Assembly: GCF_943736995.1 (NCBI RefSeq)
Contig: NZ_OX031157.1
Span: 1,585,001 to 1,649,000, forward strand
Length of the DNA: 64,000 nt
Origin: Sporosarcina sp. Marseille-Q4943
GTDB lineage: Bacteria > Bacillota > Bacilli > Bacillales_A > Planococcaceae
Direction of reading: 5' to 3'
In this document: positions 23,409-32,970 of the stretch, one piece after another
Position numbering within the stretch: position 1 is the first letter of the stretch
Layout: the number at the start of each line of letters is the position of its first letter
Made by a program: the position numbers and the translations under genes
The notes under the pieces: generated by a model
What the model saw: the letters and a program-made list of their open reading frames with translations, nothing else
Told to the model about the DNA's origin: nothing
The model's database searches: none

Positions 23409-23924
23409 TCATTTCATTCCGCGTCGCCATTTTTCAAATATTTCTGCCACCTCGTCGGACAATTGAATCTTGGAAAACGGTCGTTCCTCTTGGATTTCCT
23501 TCACTTTTTTCGTGATCAACTTATCGATTTCATTCATTTCAATTTCCAATTCTCGAGCCGATTTGCGGAGGGCGCCTTGTGCAAAAATGACCCATTGTTC
23601 CGTTAGATCGGATGTGGCCACGTGAATTTGGACCCGACGCCCACTCAGCTCCGATACCATTTTTTCGATGCGTTCATCGGCGGTTTCATTTTCACGGGTG
23701 AAAACGACCTCGACTTTATGCTTCCAATCCTTCTTTTCAATTCCGCGCATCAAGTGCGCATCGAACAGGACGATGACACGCCAGCCCGTATGCGCCTTGT
23801 ATTCGGCCATCCGTTCGATGAGCCGGTCACGGGCTTCGGCTAGATTTTCAAGCTTCAATTTCCGCAATTCAGGCCATGCCCCGATGATGTTATATCCATC
23901 GACGAGCAAAATATCCTTTTTCAT
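23409..23924 (-). CDS. rae1: Ribosome-dependent mRNA endonuclease Rae1 (YacP, NYN/PIN domain)
   Basis: A 171-residue NYN-domain ribonuclease. In B. subtilis the homologue cleaves mRNA in the ribosomal A site. The active-site region ILLVDGYNIIGAWPEL with D9 and later acidic residues (FDAH, ENETADERIEK, TSDLTEQ) are present. It overlaps the rlmB stop by 4 bases (ATGA), so the two are translationally coupled. Confidence 0.92.
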   Translation of the reverse strand: MKKDILLVDGYNIIGAWPELRKLKLENLAEARDRLIERMAEYKAHTGWRVIVLFDAHLMRGIEKKDWKHKVEVVFTRENETADERIEKMVSELSGRRVQIHVATSDLTEQWVIFAQGALRKSARELEIEMNEIDKLITKKVKEIQEERPFSKIQLSDEVAEIFEKWRRGMK

Positions 23925-24679
23925 GACCCCGGCGTTTTGGGGTTGCGTTTGCGTAACACTTCATACATGAGCAAGGACGCAGCGACGGAAGCATTCAATG
24001 ATGTCACATGCCCGACCATAGGCAAATGATAAAGGAAGTCGCACTTCTCCTTTAAAATGCGGGACATACCCTTCCCTTCGCTGCCAATGATGATGGCGAG
24101 AGGCAATGTTGCATCCATGGAACGGTAGTCTTGTGAGCCTTTGGCGTCAGTTCCCGCAATCCAGACACCCGCCTTTTTCAATTCCTCCACCGTTTGCGAG
24201 AGATTGTTCACGCGGACGACAGGTACATGCTCGATTGCTCCTGTCGATGCTTTTGCGACGACTCCCGTCAAGCCGACCGAACGCCGCTTCGGGATGATGA
24301 TGCCATGCACGCCACTAGCATCGGCCGTCCGTAAGATCGAGCCGAGATTATGGGGATCTTCCAATTCATCGAGGATAAGGAAGAAAGGATCCTCGCCACG
24401 ATTTTTCGCGAGCGCAAACAAATCATCCAGCTCCGCATAGGAATAGGCGGCAACCGAGGCGATGATGCCTTGATGGTTCACGTCAAGCATTCCGTCAAGT
24501 TTCTGTTTTGGCACCGCTTGGACGACGATTCCTGATTGTTTCGCAAGCGACAAAATCTCCCCGATGCTTTTTTTATTCAACCCTTCGGCAATCCAGATCT
24601 TATTCAGTTCCCTGCCGGAACGGAGCGCTTCCACGACTGGGTTTTTGCCGCCGATCAATTCTGATTCCTGGTTTGTCAT
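23921..24679 (-). CDS. rlmB: 23S rRNA 2'-O-methyltransferase RlmB/TrmH family
   Basis: A 252-residue SPOUT-class methyltransferase with an N-terminal substrate-binding domain ([20 protein letters not shown]). The three knot motifs [23 protein letters not shown] and [16 protein letters not shown] are intact. Family members methylate a ribose in 23S rRNA; the B. subtilis orthologue is YacO/RlmB. Overlaps mrnC by 4 bases. Confidence 0.92.
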   Translation of the reverse strand: MTNQESELIGGKNPVVEALRSGRELNKIWIAEGLNKKSIGEILSLAKQSGIVVQAVPKQKLDGMLDVNHQGIIASVAAYSYAELDDLFALAKNRGEDPFFLILDELEDPHNLGSILRTADASGVHGIIIPKRRSVGLTGVVAKASTGAIEHVPVVRVNNLSQTVEELKKAGVWIAGTDAKGSQDYRSMDATLPLAIIIGSEGKGMSRILKEKCDFLYHLPMVGHVTSLNASVAASLLMYEVLRKRNPKTPGS

Positions 24680-25107
24680 GATGCACCCTCCTCATTCGGA
24701 TTTTCGATGAACTGCATTGTCCTGCCTATGATTTCCCCTACCCGTTCGTTTCTGCCTAACAAATATAAGTATCCGAGTACTGCCTCGAATGCCGAGCTAT
24801 AGTTATAAGTCACGACATCGGTGTTCTTAGGGACAGATCCCGACTTCGCATTCCGCCCGCGGCGCAGGACCGCTTCCTCCTCTTCGGTGAGGAAGCCCGT
24901 TTCCTGCATCATCTTGACGGCTGATGCCTGGGCTTTGGCGGATACATACCGGGTCGCCTCCTTATGAAGTGTGTTCGGCTTTACGCGGCCCGATCGCAGC
25001 AAATGTTCCCGGACCGCCTGCTCGTAAACCGCGTCCCCCATATAGGCGAGTGCAAGTGCATTCAGCTGTTTCACGTCCACGTCACGCAATGTATATACGC
25101 CGCTCAT
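24676..25107 (-). CDS. mrnC: Mini-ribonuclease III
   Basis: A 143-residue RNase III-fold enzyme without a dsRNA-binding domain, which matures 23S rRNA ends in B. subtilis. [20 protein letters not shown] contains the catalytic acidic helix and [20 protein letters not shown] is the conserved second block. The ATG at 25107 overlaps the cysS stop as ATGA; a GTG four codons upstream is an alternative start. Confidence 0.93.
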   Translation of the reverse strand: MSGVYTLRDVDVKQLNALALAYMGDAVYEQAVREHLLRSGRVKPNTLHKEATRYVSAKAQASAVKMMQETGFLTEEEEAVLRRGRNAKSGSVPKNTDVVTYNYSSAFEAVLGYLYLLGRNERVGEIIGRTMQFIENPNEEGAS

Positions 25108-26501
25108 CCTCTTTTCCACCGCGTGCCTTGGGCGGTATCCTCCAGGATGATCCCTTTTTCCTTCAATAGATCCCTAATTTCGTCTGCACGGCTGAAATTC
25201 CGTTCCCTGCGAGCAGTCAAGCGCTCCTCAATCAGCCCTTCGATTTCATCATCCAACAGCTCTTCCCCGCCGAATGGCAAGCCGAGCACTTCCATCAGTC
25301 GGTCAAATGCGGTAATGAAATATTCGAGTACGGCTGTTTGTGTATTCTTCTCCAACAAATAAACGTTGGCAGTTTTCACGAGTTCAAAAATGGCGGCAAT
25401 GGCATTCGCAGTATTGAAATCATCATCCATTGCGCTTTCAAATTGACGGACTGCCTCATCCACTTTATGTGTCCATATATCCTGCTGGTCGCCCAAATCT
25501 GCAGATGTGCTTAAACGGTGTTTTAAGTTGTTATACGCCGTTTGGATGCGATCTAAACCATTCGCCGCACTTTCAACAAGATCTTGCGAGAAGTTCACCG
25601 GATGACGGTAATGCACGGACAGCATAAAGAAACGAAGCACTTTCGGATCGATCTGCTTGCGAATATCATGGACGAGAATGAAATTCCCGAGCGACTTGGA
25701 CATCTTTTCATTATCGATATTAATATAGCCGTTATGCATCCAGTATCGCGCAAACTGCTTCCCGGTCATCGCCTCGGACTGCGCAATTTCATTTTCATGA
25801 TGTGGGAATGTCAAATCTTGACCACCCGCATGAATGTCGATCGTATCGCCTAAATGCTCTCTCGCCATGACGGAGCACTCGATATGCCAACCAGGTCGGC
25901 CTTGACCCCACGGGCTATCCCAAGCGATTTCCCCTTCCTTCGCCGCTTTCCATAACGCGAAGTCGAGAGAATTCTCTTTAATGCCGCTAGCTTCGATGCG
26001 TGCACCCACTTTCAGCTCATCGACAGACTGATGGGACAGCTTTCCGTAGCCTTCGAATTTGCGCGTCCTGTAATATACATCGCCCTGCGCCTCGTAAGCG
26101 TAGCCTTTATCTACAAGCACTTGAATGAAAGCGACGATGTCATCGATATGCTCCGTCACCCGTGGATGGGCGTCCGCCTTGCCGCAGCCTAGTGCTCCGA
26201 CGTCCTCGAAATAGGCGTTGATGAAGCGTTCAGTCAACTCCCCAACCTCTTCGCCAAGCTCGTTAGCCGTATTGATGATTTTGTCATCGACATCCGTAAA
26301 GTTGGATACATAATTGACGTCGAAGCCACGATACTGCAAATAGCGGCGCACGGTGTCAAATACGATAACCGGTCTCGCATTGCCAATATGAATATAGTTG
26401 TAGACGGTCGGCCCGCACACATACATCTTCACTTTTCCTTCCTCCAGTGGGATGAAAGGCTCCTTCTTCCGTGTCAATGTATTATAAATTTGAATACTCA
26501 T
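25104..26501 (-). CDS. cysS: Cysteinyl-tRNA synthetase
   Basis: A 465-residue class I synthetase charging tRNA-Cys. HIGH motif HIGN at residues 38-41, zinc-ligand Cys in MYVCGPTVY (C29), [15 protein letters not shown] and KMSKSLGN are present. The start [16 protein letters not shown] has GAAGGAAGG upstream and overlaps the cysE 3' end by 20 bases. Transcribed with cysE under the cysteine T-box. Confidence 0.98.
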   Translation of the reverse strand: MSIQIYNTLTRKKEPFIPLEEGKVKMYVCGPTVYNYIHIGNARPVIVFDTVRRYLQYRGFDVNYVSNFTDVDDKIINTANELGEEVGELTERFINAYFEDVGALGCGKADAHPRVTEHIDDIVAFIQVLVDKGYAYEAQGDVYYRTRKFEGYGKLSHQSVDELKVGARIEASGIKENSLDFALWKAAKEGEIAWDSPWGQGRPGWHIECSVMAREHLGDTIDIHAGGQDLTFPHHENEIAQSEAMTGKQFARYWMHNGYINIDNEKMSKSLGNFILVHDIRKQIDPKVLRFFMLSVHYRHPVNFSQDLVESAANGLDRIQTAYNNLKHRLSTSADLGDQQDIWTHKVDEAVRQFESAMDDDFNTANAIAAIFELVKTANVYLLEKNTQTAVLEYFITAFDRLMEVLGLPFGGEELLDDEIEGLIEERLTARRERNFSRADEIRDLLKEKGIILEDTAQGTRWKRG

Positions 26502-27147
26502 CGGTTTTCCCTTCCTTCTCAAGTTCTTCTATCCGTCTTTTCAGTAATGCGATTTCCGCTTCCAGTCTGTTGCACGTATCCTCAACAGGATCCGGCAAGT
26601 TGCGGTGGTCATGCTTATCTCTCACCCGCACGCCGTTCGTCACGACGACCTTGCCTGGAATGCCGACGACAGTCGAATCGGCCGGCACATCGATCAACAC
26701 GACCGACCCTGCACCAATCTTGCTGTTTTCACCGATTGTAATGGAGCCGAGCACCTTCGCCCCCGAAGCGACGAGCACATTATTGCCAAGCGTCGGGTGT
26801 CGCTTCCCTTTTTCTTTGCCCGTTCCTCCCAACGTCACACCTTGGTATAACGTCACATCATCGCCGATTTCACAAGTCTCACCAATGACAATCCCCATGC
26901 CGTGGTCAATGAATAAGCGTCTGCCGATCGTCGCGCCAGGATGGATTTCGATGCCTGTGAAAAAACGGCTGATCTGCGAAATGAGCCTCGCAAGAAACAG
27001 GAAGTTCTTCTTATAGAGAGCATGCGCAATCCGATGCGCCCACACCGCATGGAGGCCGGAATACGTAAGTACCACCTCAAACGTGCTGCGCGCTGCAGGA
27101 TCTTGTTCAAAAATGCAACGGATGTCTTCCTTCATCCTACGAAACAC
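26482..27147 (-). CDS. cysE: Serine O-acetyltransferase
   Basis: A 221-residue enzyme making O-acetylserine, the precursor of cysteine. The N-terminal helical domain and left-handed hexapeptide repeats ([38 protein letters not shown]) are intact. The start is GTG ([17 protein letters not shown]), matching MFFRMLKED of B. subtilis, with GGGGGC 8 bases upstream. First structural gene behind the cysteine T-box. Confidence 0.97.
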   Translation of the reverse strand: MFRRMKEDIRCIFEQDPAARSTFEVVLTYSGLHAVWAHRIAHALYKKNFLFLARLISQISRFFTGIEIHPGATIGRRLFIDHGMGIVIGETCEIGDDVTLYQGVTLGGTGKEKGKRHPTLGNNVLVASGAKVLGSITIGENSKIGAGSVVLIDVPADSTVVGIPGKVVVTNGVRVRDKHDHRNLPDPVEDTCNRLEAEIALLKRRIEELEKEGKTDEYSNL

Positions 27148-27184
27148 TGTTTTCGCCCCCTGTTTTTATATTTTCGAATCAACG

Positions 27185-27445
27185 CAAAAAGCGCCCCTGT
27201 CTACAGTAAGACAGAGACGCATTGAATGCGCGGTTCCACTCCGCTTGGAAGGGGTTTTGACCCCTTCCCGCTTGACGCCTATAACGCAGGCGATGCGTCC
27301 GGCCTACTCCTTCGTTCGGCACGGCGCTCAAAGGTGCATTTCCACATCGCAGAGGCACGGATCACTTGCAGCCGGTGATGATCCTCTCTGAAGAGCATGA
27401 GATGTGTACTTCTCCTTATCAAAGCTTTCGTTCTTTTAACTGAAT
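27185..27445 (-). promoter_or_regulatory. Cysteine-specific T-box leader of cysE-cysS
   Basis: A classic T-box: AGAGAG near the Stem I apex, specifier TGC at 27336-27338 in the context GAAATGCACCTTTGAGC, T-box sequence GTGGAACCGCG at 27226-27241, and a terminator with stem GCGTCTCTGTC/GACAGGGGCGC followed by TTTTT (27186-27220). Uncharged tRNA-Cys would bind the specifier and the T-box bulge, favour the antiterminator and turn on cysE-cysS. The UGC codon is decoded as cysteine, agreeing with both downstream genes. Confidence 0.93.
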
Positions 27446-27453
27446 GTACGTTA

Positions 27454-27481
27454 ATTGTACCTAGAAAATGCCTAAAGTCAA
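27454..27481 (-). promoter_or_regulatory. Promoter of the cysE T-box transcript
   Basis: Minus strand TTGACT (27476-27481), 16-base spacer, TACAAT (27454-27459), located between gltX and the T-box. Confidence 0.7.
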
Positions 27482-27539
27482 CTAAATCAGCCTTGCCCTT
27501 CCGCTTGCGGCAGGAGGTGTATTTGGCAGAGTCAAGTTA

Positions 27540-29000
27540 TTAATTGGCGTATTTCGATACCCGTTCAATCGTCTTTTCCTTGCCAATCAATGCAATGGAT
27601 TCCGGCAATTCAGGACCGTGCGTCTGTCCGGTTGTGACGACGCGGATCGGCATGAATAAATTTTTCCCTTTATGGCCCGTTTCCTTTTGCACCTCTTTGA
27701 TAGCCGCTTTAATCGAAGCAGCATCGAACGATTCAAGCGCAGTCAATTGACGTTGGAAGGATGCCATCACTTCCGGAACCTGTTCACCGGAAAGGACTTC
27801 CTTAGATTGTTCATCATATTCAATATGATCATTGAAGAATTGGGCGGTCAATTCGACGATTTCAGCCCCATAGCTCAATTGCGCATGGTAAAGGGCGATC
27901 AGGTCGTGCACCCATTGGCGTTCCTCTTCTGTCATCTCTTCGCTTACACGCCCAGCCGCCTGGAGATGCGGTAACGTCAATTCGATCAATTCGTCCAAGC
28001 TGAGCTTCTTCACGTATTGGTTGTTCATCCACGTCAACTTCGTTTTATCGAACATGGACGGCGATTTAGAAAGTCGGCTTTCATCGAAGAGCTTGATCAA
28101 TTCATCACGAGTGAAAATTTCTTCTTCACCGCCAGGCGACCAGCCAAGCAACGCAAAGAAGTTGAACATCGCTTCCGGCAGATAGCCGAGATCCTTGTAT
28201 TGGGAAATGAATTGGATAATCGATTCGTCGCGCTTTGAAAGCTTTTTCCGCTCTTCATTGACGATCAACGTCATATGCCCGAAACGTGGGTATTCCCAGC
28301 CGAACACATCGTACACCATCAATTGTTTTGGTGTATTCGTCAAATGTTCCTCACCGCGGAAAACATGCGAAATTTTCATCAGATGGTCATCGATAACAAC
28401 CGCGAAGTTGTATGTCGGGATACCATTCGCCTTCACAAGCACCCAGTCGCCTACATCCTTCGATTCAAACGATACTTCCCCACGAACAAGATCATCCACT
28501 GTATACGTAACCTGTTCAGGTACACGCATGCGGACCGTATACGGCATGCCTGCTGCTACCTTTTCAGCAACTTCTTCAGAAGTCAGATGACGGCAAGTCC
28601 CCGCGTACATCGGTGCGGCGATGCCAGAAGCTTTCTGCTTTTCACGCTCCGCCTCCAACTCTTCAGTCGTACAGAAACATTTATAGGCATGTCCTCCGTC
28701 AAGCATGTCCTGCGCATATTTCATATACAAGTCCAAACGTTCCATTTGACGGTAAGGGCCATATTCTCCACCGATATCAACGGACTCGTCGTGATGGATC
28801 CCCAACCATTTCAAATTATCGAGTTGCGATAATTCGCCCGCTTCGATATTCCGCTCCGTGTCGGTATCTTCGATGCGGATAATAAATTTACCGCCATGGT
28901 GTTTTGCAAATAGGTAATTGAACAATGCCGTCCTAGCCCCGCCGATATGTAAATGGCCGGTCGGACTCGGCGCATAACGTACGCGTACTTCTGTTGTCAT
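27540..29000 (-). CDS. gltX: Glutamyl-tRNA synthetase
   Basis: A 486-residue class I synthetase. HIGH motif is HIGG at residues 18-21 and the KMSKS equivalent is KLSKR in [12 protein letters not shown]. In Gram-positive bacteria lacking GlnRS this enzyme also charges tRNA-Gln with glutamate. It lies between ispF and cysE, and the cysE T-box promoter begins in its 3' spacer. Confidence 0.98.
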   Translation of the reverse strand: MTTEVRVRYAPSPTGHLHIGGARTALFNYLFAKHHGGKFIIRIEDTDTERNIEAGELSQLDNLKWLGIHHDESVDIGGEYGPYRQMERLDLYMKYAQDMLDGGHAYKCFCTTEELEAEREKQKASGIAAPMYAGTCRHLTSEEVAEKVAAGMPYTVRMRVPEQVTYTVDDLVRGEVSFESKDVGDWVLVKANGIPTYNFAVVIDDHLMKISHVFRGEEHLTNTPKQLMVYDVFGWEYPRFGHMTLIVNEERKKLSKRDESIIQFISQYKDLGYLPEAMFNFFALLGWSPGGEEEIFTRDELIKLFDESRLSKSPSMFDKTKLTWMNNQYVKKLSLDELIELTLPHLQAAGRVSEEMTEEERQWVHDLIALYHAQLSYGAEIVELTAQFFNDHIEYDEQSKEVLSGEQVPEVMASFQRQLTALESFDAASIKAAIKEVQKETGHKGKNLFMPIRVVTTGQTHGPELPESIALIGKEKTIERVSKYAN

Positions 29001-29052
29001 TTGAGTGCATCTCCGTTCGTTGTTATTCCTGTGTATTTTAACACTGCCTTGT

Positions 29053-29526
29053 TTATTTTAAAAGGAGAATCGTCGCCATCGAGGCAATCCCTTCCTCCCT
29101 GCCTACAAAGCCCAGTTTTTCAGTCGTCGTCGCCTTGACGTTCACTTGGGACACGTCCGCGTTCAACAATTCTGCGATGCGGGCGCGGATCGTTTCAATA
29201 TGCGGCGCCATTTTCGGTCTTTGCGCCATGATCGTGCAATCGATATTGCCCAACCGATAGCCTTTCGACTCTACGATTTCCCATACTTTTTGAAGAAGGA
29301 CCGCCGAATCCGCATCCTTGAATGCCTCGTCCGTGTCCGGGAAATGCCTGCCGATATCCCCTTCCCCGATTGCCCCTAACGCAGCGTCGGTCACCGTATG
29401 TAATAGGACATCCGCATCGGAATGCCCTGTCAATCCCTTCTCATAAGGAATTGTAATTCCACCGATGATCAAAGGCCGCCCTTCCTCAAACTGATGTACA
29501 TCAAACCCTTGTCCTATACGAATCAT
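29053..29526 (-). CDS. ispF: 2-C-methyl-D-erythritol 2,4-cyclodiphosphate synthase
   Basis: A 157-residue MEP-pathway enzyme forming the cyclodiphosphate. Zinc-binding GFDVHQF near the N-terminus and [15 protein letters not shown] with DIGRHFPDT are conserved. Its ATG shares base 29526 with the ispD stop, so the two consecutive pathway genes are coupled. Confidence 0.97.
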   Translation of the reverse strand: MIRIGQGFDVHQFEEGRPLIIGGITIPYEKGLTGHSDADVLLHTVTDAALGAIGEGDIGRHFPDTDEAFKDADSAVLLQKVWEIVESKGYRLGNIDCTIMAQRPKMAPHIETIRARIAELLNADVSQVNVKATTTEKLGFVGREEGIASMATILLLK

Positions 29527-30224
29527 CAGAAATCCTCCTGCCGTCTCTGTTTCAAGAGGACCTCGCCAAACAGGAGGTCCTCCTTCGTCGTCATTTTAAC
29601 ATTGTCATACGTACTTTCCACAACTCTTACCGGATGACCTAACCGTTCGACGATCATCGACTCATCCGTCCCGAGGAACCCCTCAGCTTCGGCTTTATCG
29701 GACGCCTCCTTCAGTAAGTCATAACGGAACGCTTGCGGCGTCTGAATCGCCCAAAGCTTTGAACGGTCCACTGTCTCCTCGACAATGCCGCCCGGCGCAA
29801 CCTTCATCGTATCCTTCACTTGGACACCGGCAATTGCGGCACCATACTCATCGGCAACATCGACAAGCTCACCGATGACATCCTGTTTGATAAATGGACG
29901 TGCCGCATCATGGACGAGGACGATTCCCCCGGCCTTGTGAGCACGAATGCAAGCCGCCACGCTTTGCTGCCGTTCCGCCCCGCCTTCGACGAGCGCAGTC
30001 ACTTTCGTAATACCGAAACGTTCAAGCATTCCTTCGATTTCCCGCTTTTCCTCTTCTTTCACGGAGAGGATCATTCCTGAGCATGCCGGATCCTGTTCAA
30101 ACACTTGCAATGTGTGCATGAGGATCGGCTTGCCCGCCATCTCCAAAAACAGCTTGTTGAATCCGGCACCCATACGCCGGCCGCTTCCCGCTGCCGGGAG
30201 CAGTACTGTATATGTCTTCATCAT
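29526..30224 (-). CDS. ispD: 2-C-methyl-D-erythritol 4-phosphate cytidylyltransferase
   Basis: A 232-residue nucleotidyltransferase attaching CMP to methylerythritol phosphate. The CTP-binding loop [22 protein letters not shown] and the C-terminal [12 protein letters not shown] are present. The second codon is also ATG, so the start may be one codon later. It is 19 bases downstream of yacL. Confidence 0.97.
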   Translation of the reverse strand: MMKTYTVLLPAAGSGRRMGAGFNKLFLEMAGKPILMHTLQVFEQDPACSGMILSVKEEEKREIEGMLERFGITKVTALVEGGAERQQSVAACIRAHKAGGIVLVHDAARPFIKQDVIGELVDVADEYGAAIAGVQVKDTMKVAPGGIVEETVDRSKLWAIQTPQAFRYDLLKEASDKAEAEGFLGTDESMIVERLGHPVRVVESTYDNVKMTTKEDLLFGEVLLKQRRQEDF

Positions 30225-30243
30225 CGTTCCTCAGCTTTCTACT

Positions 30244-31347
30244 TCAATGCGCCTTTGCGGCTTTGCCGTTTTTCGGCTTCGCGAAGATCATCCGGCCCGC
30301 GGAAGTCTGCAAAACACTCGTGACGACGACATCGATTGCATTGCCGATATGCATTCTTCCATCTTCAATGACGATCATCGTGCCATCATCCAAATAGGCG
30401 ACACCTTGGTTATGCTCCTTCCCATCCTTGATGACGACAACATGCATCTCCTCACCAGGAATGACGACCGGCTTCACCGCATTCGCTAGATCATTGATGT
30501 TCAATACCGCTACACCGTGAAGATCCGCCACTTTGTTCAAGTTGAAGTCATTTGTCACGACCTGGCCATTCATGCTTTTCGCAAGACGGACAAGCTTCAG
30601 GTCGACTTCCGCAACGTCTGCAAAATCTTCGTCAGTGATCAAAACGCTCGGACCGTCATCCGTCTGCAAACGCTTCAGGACATCAAGGCCGCGCCTTCCT
30701 TTCGTACGCTTTAAAGAATCGGATGAATCTGCGATATGTTGGAGCTCCGTCAAGACGAATTGCGGAACGACGAGAAGCCCTTCCAGAAAACCGGTCGAAG
30801 CGATGTCTGCAATCCTTCCGTCAATGATGACGCTTGTATCCAAGATCTTATGGATTTTCGCATCAAGCTCCCCCGTAGCATCCCCGCCATCCCTCTTTTT
30901 CGGATTGCTGTTCCTTGCCGCGAAAATGGCGTGGGAAAACTCCTCACGCTTCTTGAAGCCGACTTGGAAACCGAGATATCCGAGAAGAATGGATAGAAGG
31001 ACGGGCAGAATGGACGTAATGACCGGGATTTCCACACTGCTCAGCCCGAAGCTGACAAGAAAGGCGACACTCAATCCGACCATCAGGCCGATCGTTCCGA
31101 ACAGAAGATCGAAAATCGGGGCCTTCAACAGGCGGTCTTCCATCCATTTAATGAAATTCACGATCGGGTCTGCAATGAAAAGGCTAAGCAAATATAACAC
31201 GATCGCCCCTAGGACAGCAGCTACGTAAGGATTGTCAATCATCGGCTTTGAAGTAAAAGAAGATAAAGTGAATAAATACGGTAGAAATAATACGCCGAGC
31301 GTTCCCCCGATCAGCAGCAGTCCTATCTGAACTACTCTTTTTAACAT
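30244..31347 (-). CDS. yacL: PIN/TRAM domain membrane protein (YacL)
   Basis: A 367-residue protein with an N-terminal block of about four membrane helices (residues 3-140), a PIN nuclease-like domain starting KILDTSVIIDGRIADI near 175, and a C-terminal TRAM RNA-binding domain (residues about 290-350). Substrate and role are not established to my knowledge. The ATG at 31347 follows GGAGGTG; the frame runs 5 codons further. In B. subtilis disA lies between radA and this gene, but not here. Confidence 0.9.
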   Translation of the reverse strand: MLKRVVQIGLLLIGGTLGVLFLPYLFTLSSFTSKPMIDNPYVAAVLGAIVLYLLSLFIADPIVNFIKWMEDRLLKAPIFDLLFGTIGLMVGLSVAFLVSFGLSSVEIPVITSILPVLLSILLGYLGFQVGFKKREEFSHAIFAARNSNPKKRDGGDATGELDAKIHKILDTSVIIDGRIADIASTGFLEGLLVVPQFVLTELQHIADSSDSLKRTKGRRGLDVLKRLQTDDGPSVLITDEDFADVAEVDLKLVRLAKSMNGQVVTNDFNLNKVADLHGVAVLNINDLANAVKPVVIPGEEMHVVVIKDGKEHNQGVAYLDDGTMIVIEDGRMHIGNAIDVVVTSVLQTSAGRMIFAKPKNGKAAKAH

Positions 31348-31530
31348 GTACGACACCTCCATTTCATTACTACCAACTATACATGTTTTCCAGATGCTAC
31401 GCCGTTTTGAACCATCGATACCGATGTTTTACCGGTAAGTATAGGACACAAGAAAAGTCGGCGAAGTTCCTCATATCGAAAAACTGAGGAAATGGAACTC
31501 CCTTAAAAAAGTCCCATATCCTTTCATTTT

Positions 31531-32901
31531 TCACGAAAATGCGATGTTTAATGCCTCGCTTATCGTTTCGACACCGACTACTTGAATCCCTTCCGGAAAA
31601 TCCCATCCGCCGATATTCGAAGACGGGATGACGACCTTTTCGAATCCGAGTTTCGCCGCCTCCGTCACACGCTGTTCAATGCGGGACACTCGGCGCACCT
31701 CACCCGTCAACCCAACTTCACCGATGAAACAATCTGTCGCTCCCGCAGCCGCATCCCGGTAACTCGAAACGATGCTGACGAGGACCGCCAAGTCGATTGC
31801 CGGTTCGTCAAGCTTGACGCCTCCAGCGACTTTGATATAGGCGTCTTGCGCTTGCAAGAGCATTCCCATCCGCTTTTCCAGAACAGCCATCAACAGCGAC
31901 ACCCTGTTCTGATCGATCCCGGTCGCCATCCGCTTCGGGTAATTGAAGCTTGACGGCGTCACAAGCGCCTGGATTTCGACGAGAATCGGACGGGTCCCTT
32001 CCATCGAGGCTACGACAGTCGACCCCGCGCCTCCCTGAGACCTTTCCCGCAAGAATAGCTCTGACGGATTCAAAACTTCCTTTAATCCGGATTGTAGCAT
32101 CTCAAAGATCGCGATTTCATTCGTTGAGCCGAATCGGTTCTTCACGCTGCGCAAGATCCGGTACGTATGATGGCGCTCCCCTTCAAAGTAGAGGACAGTA
32201 TCCACCATATGCTCGAGAAGGCGCGGACCTGCAATCTGTCCGTCTTTTGTCACATGACCGACGATGAAAATGGCTATATTTTGCGTCTTTGCAATGCGCA
32301 TCAGTTCAGCCGTACATTCCCGCACTTGCGAAACACTGCCCGGCGCCGATGTCACTTCGGGATGGTGGATCGTCTGGATGGAATCGGCAATGACAAACTT
32401 CGGTTGCACATCGTTGATCGTCTCATGTATTTTCGCCAAATCGGTCTCCGCATAAATGTACAACTCATCCGAAGCAACGCCGAGACGTTCGGCTCGCAGC
32501 TTCGTCTGTCTGATTGATTCCTCACCTGATATGTAAAGGACGCGTTGCTTTTGATTCGCGAGAAGTGAAGAGACTTGCAGCAGCAACGTCGATTTCCCTA
32601 TGCCCGGATCGCCGCCGATCAAAACTAGCGAGCCCGGAACGATTCCGCCGCCAAGCACCCGGTTCAATTCGCCGAGCTCCGTTTTTACCCTCGGTTCCTC
32701 AACGGTTTCAATCGAACTGATTGGCATCGCTTTCTGCTGGATAGTTTCCGTATGCTTGAAAGCGCCACGCGGACCTTTGCTGACGATTTCAACTTCCTCA
32801 TCCATCGTGTTCCATTCGCCGCAGCCGGGGCACCTCCCCATCCACTTCGGCGATTCATAGCCGCAGTCCCTGCACATGAATTTCGTTTTCCGTTTTGCCA
32901 T
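31531..32901 (-). CDS. radA: DNA repair/branch-migration protein RadA (Sms)
   Basis: A 456-residue RecA-like helicase in recombination. The N-terminal zinc finger uses C10, C13, C24 and C27; Walker A is [10 protein letters not shown] near residue 97; KNRFG lies in the middle; the C-terminal Lon-protease-like domain ends the protein. The start [14 protein letters not shown] follows GGAGG. It is downstream of clpC across a strong terminator, and a 183-base spacer to yacL follows. Confidence 0.97.
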   Translation of the reverse strand: MAKRKTKFMCRDCGYESPKWMGRCPGCGEWNTMDEEVEIVSKGPRGAFKHTETIQQKAMPISSIETVEEPRVKTELGELNRVLGGGIVPGSLVLIGGDPGIGKSTLLLQVSSLLANQKQRVLYISGEESIRQTKLRAERLGVASDELYIYAETDLAKIHETINDVQPKFVIADSIQTIHHPEVTSAPGSVSQVRECTAELMRIAKTQNIAIFIVGHVTKDGQIAGPRLLEHMVDTVLYFEGERHHTYRILRSVKNRFGSTNEIAIFEMLQSGLKEVLNPSELFLRERSQGGAGSTVVASMEGTRPILVEIQALVTPSSFNYPKRMATGIDQNRVSLLMAVLEKRMGMLLQAQDAYIKVAGGVKLDEPAIDLAVLVSIVSSYRDAAAGATDCFIGEVGLTGEVRRVSRIEQRVTEAAKLGFEKVVIPSSNIGGWDFPEGIQVVGVETISEALNIAFS

Positions 32902-32916
32902 ATTTACCTCCATATA

Positions 32917-32969
32917 CGAAAAGGACAGCCCTTTCCCGTAGATAGCGAACTCTACGGGAGGGCCATCCT
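32917..32969 (-). terminator. Terminator downstream of clpC
   Basis: An approximately 18-bp imperfect stem (GGAYRGCCC...CCCGTAGA with TCTACGGG...GGGCTRTCC, 32923-32968) is followed by TTTTCG on the minus strand. It ends the CtsR operon ahead of radA. Confidence 0.8.
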
Positions 32970-32970
32970 A

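Noticed and set aside
31348..31530. Remnant of disA
   Set aside because: No DAC-domain residues (DGA, RHRTA) can be read in any frame of this spacer.
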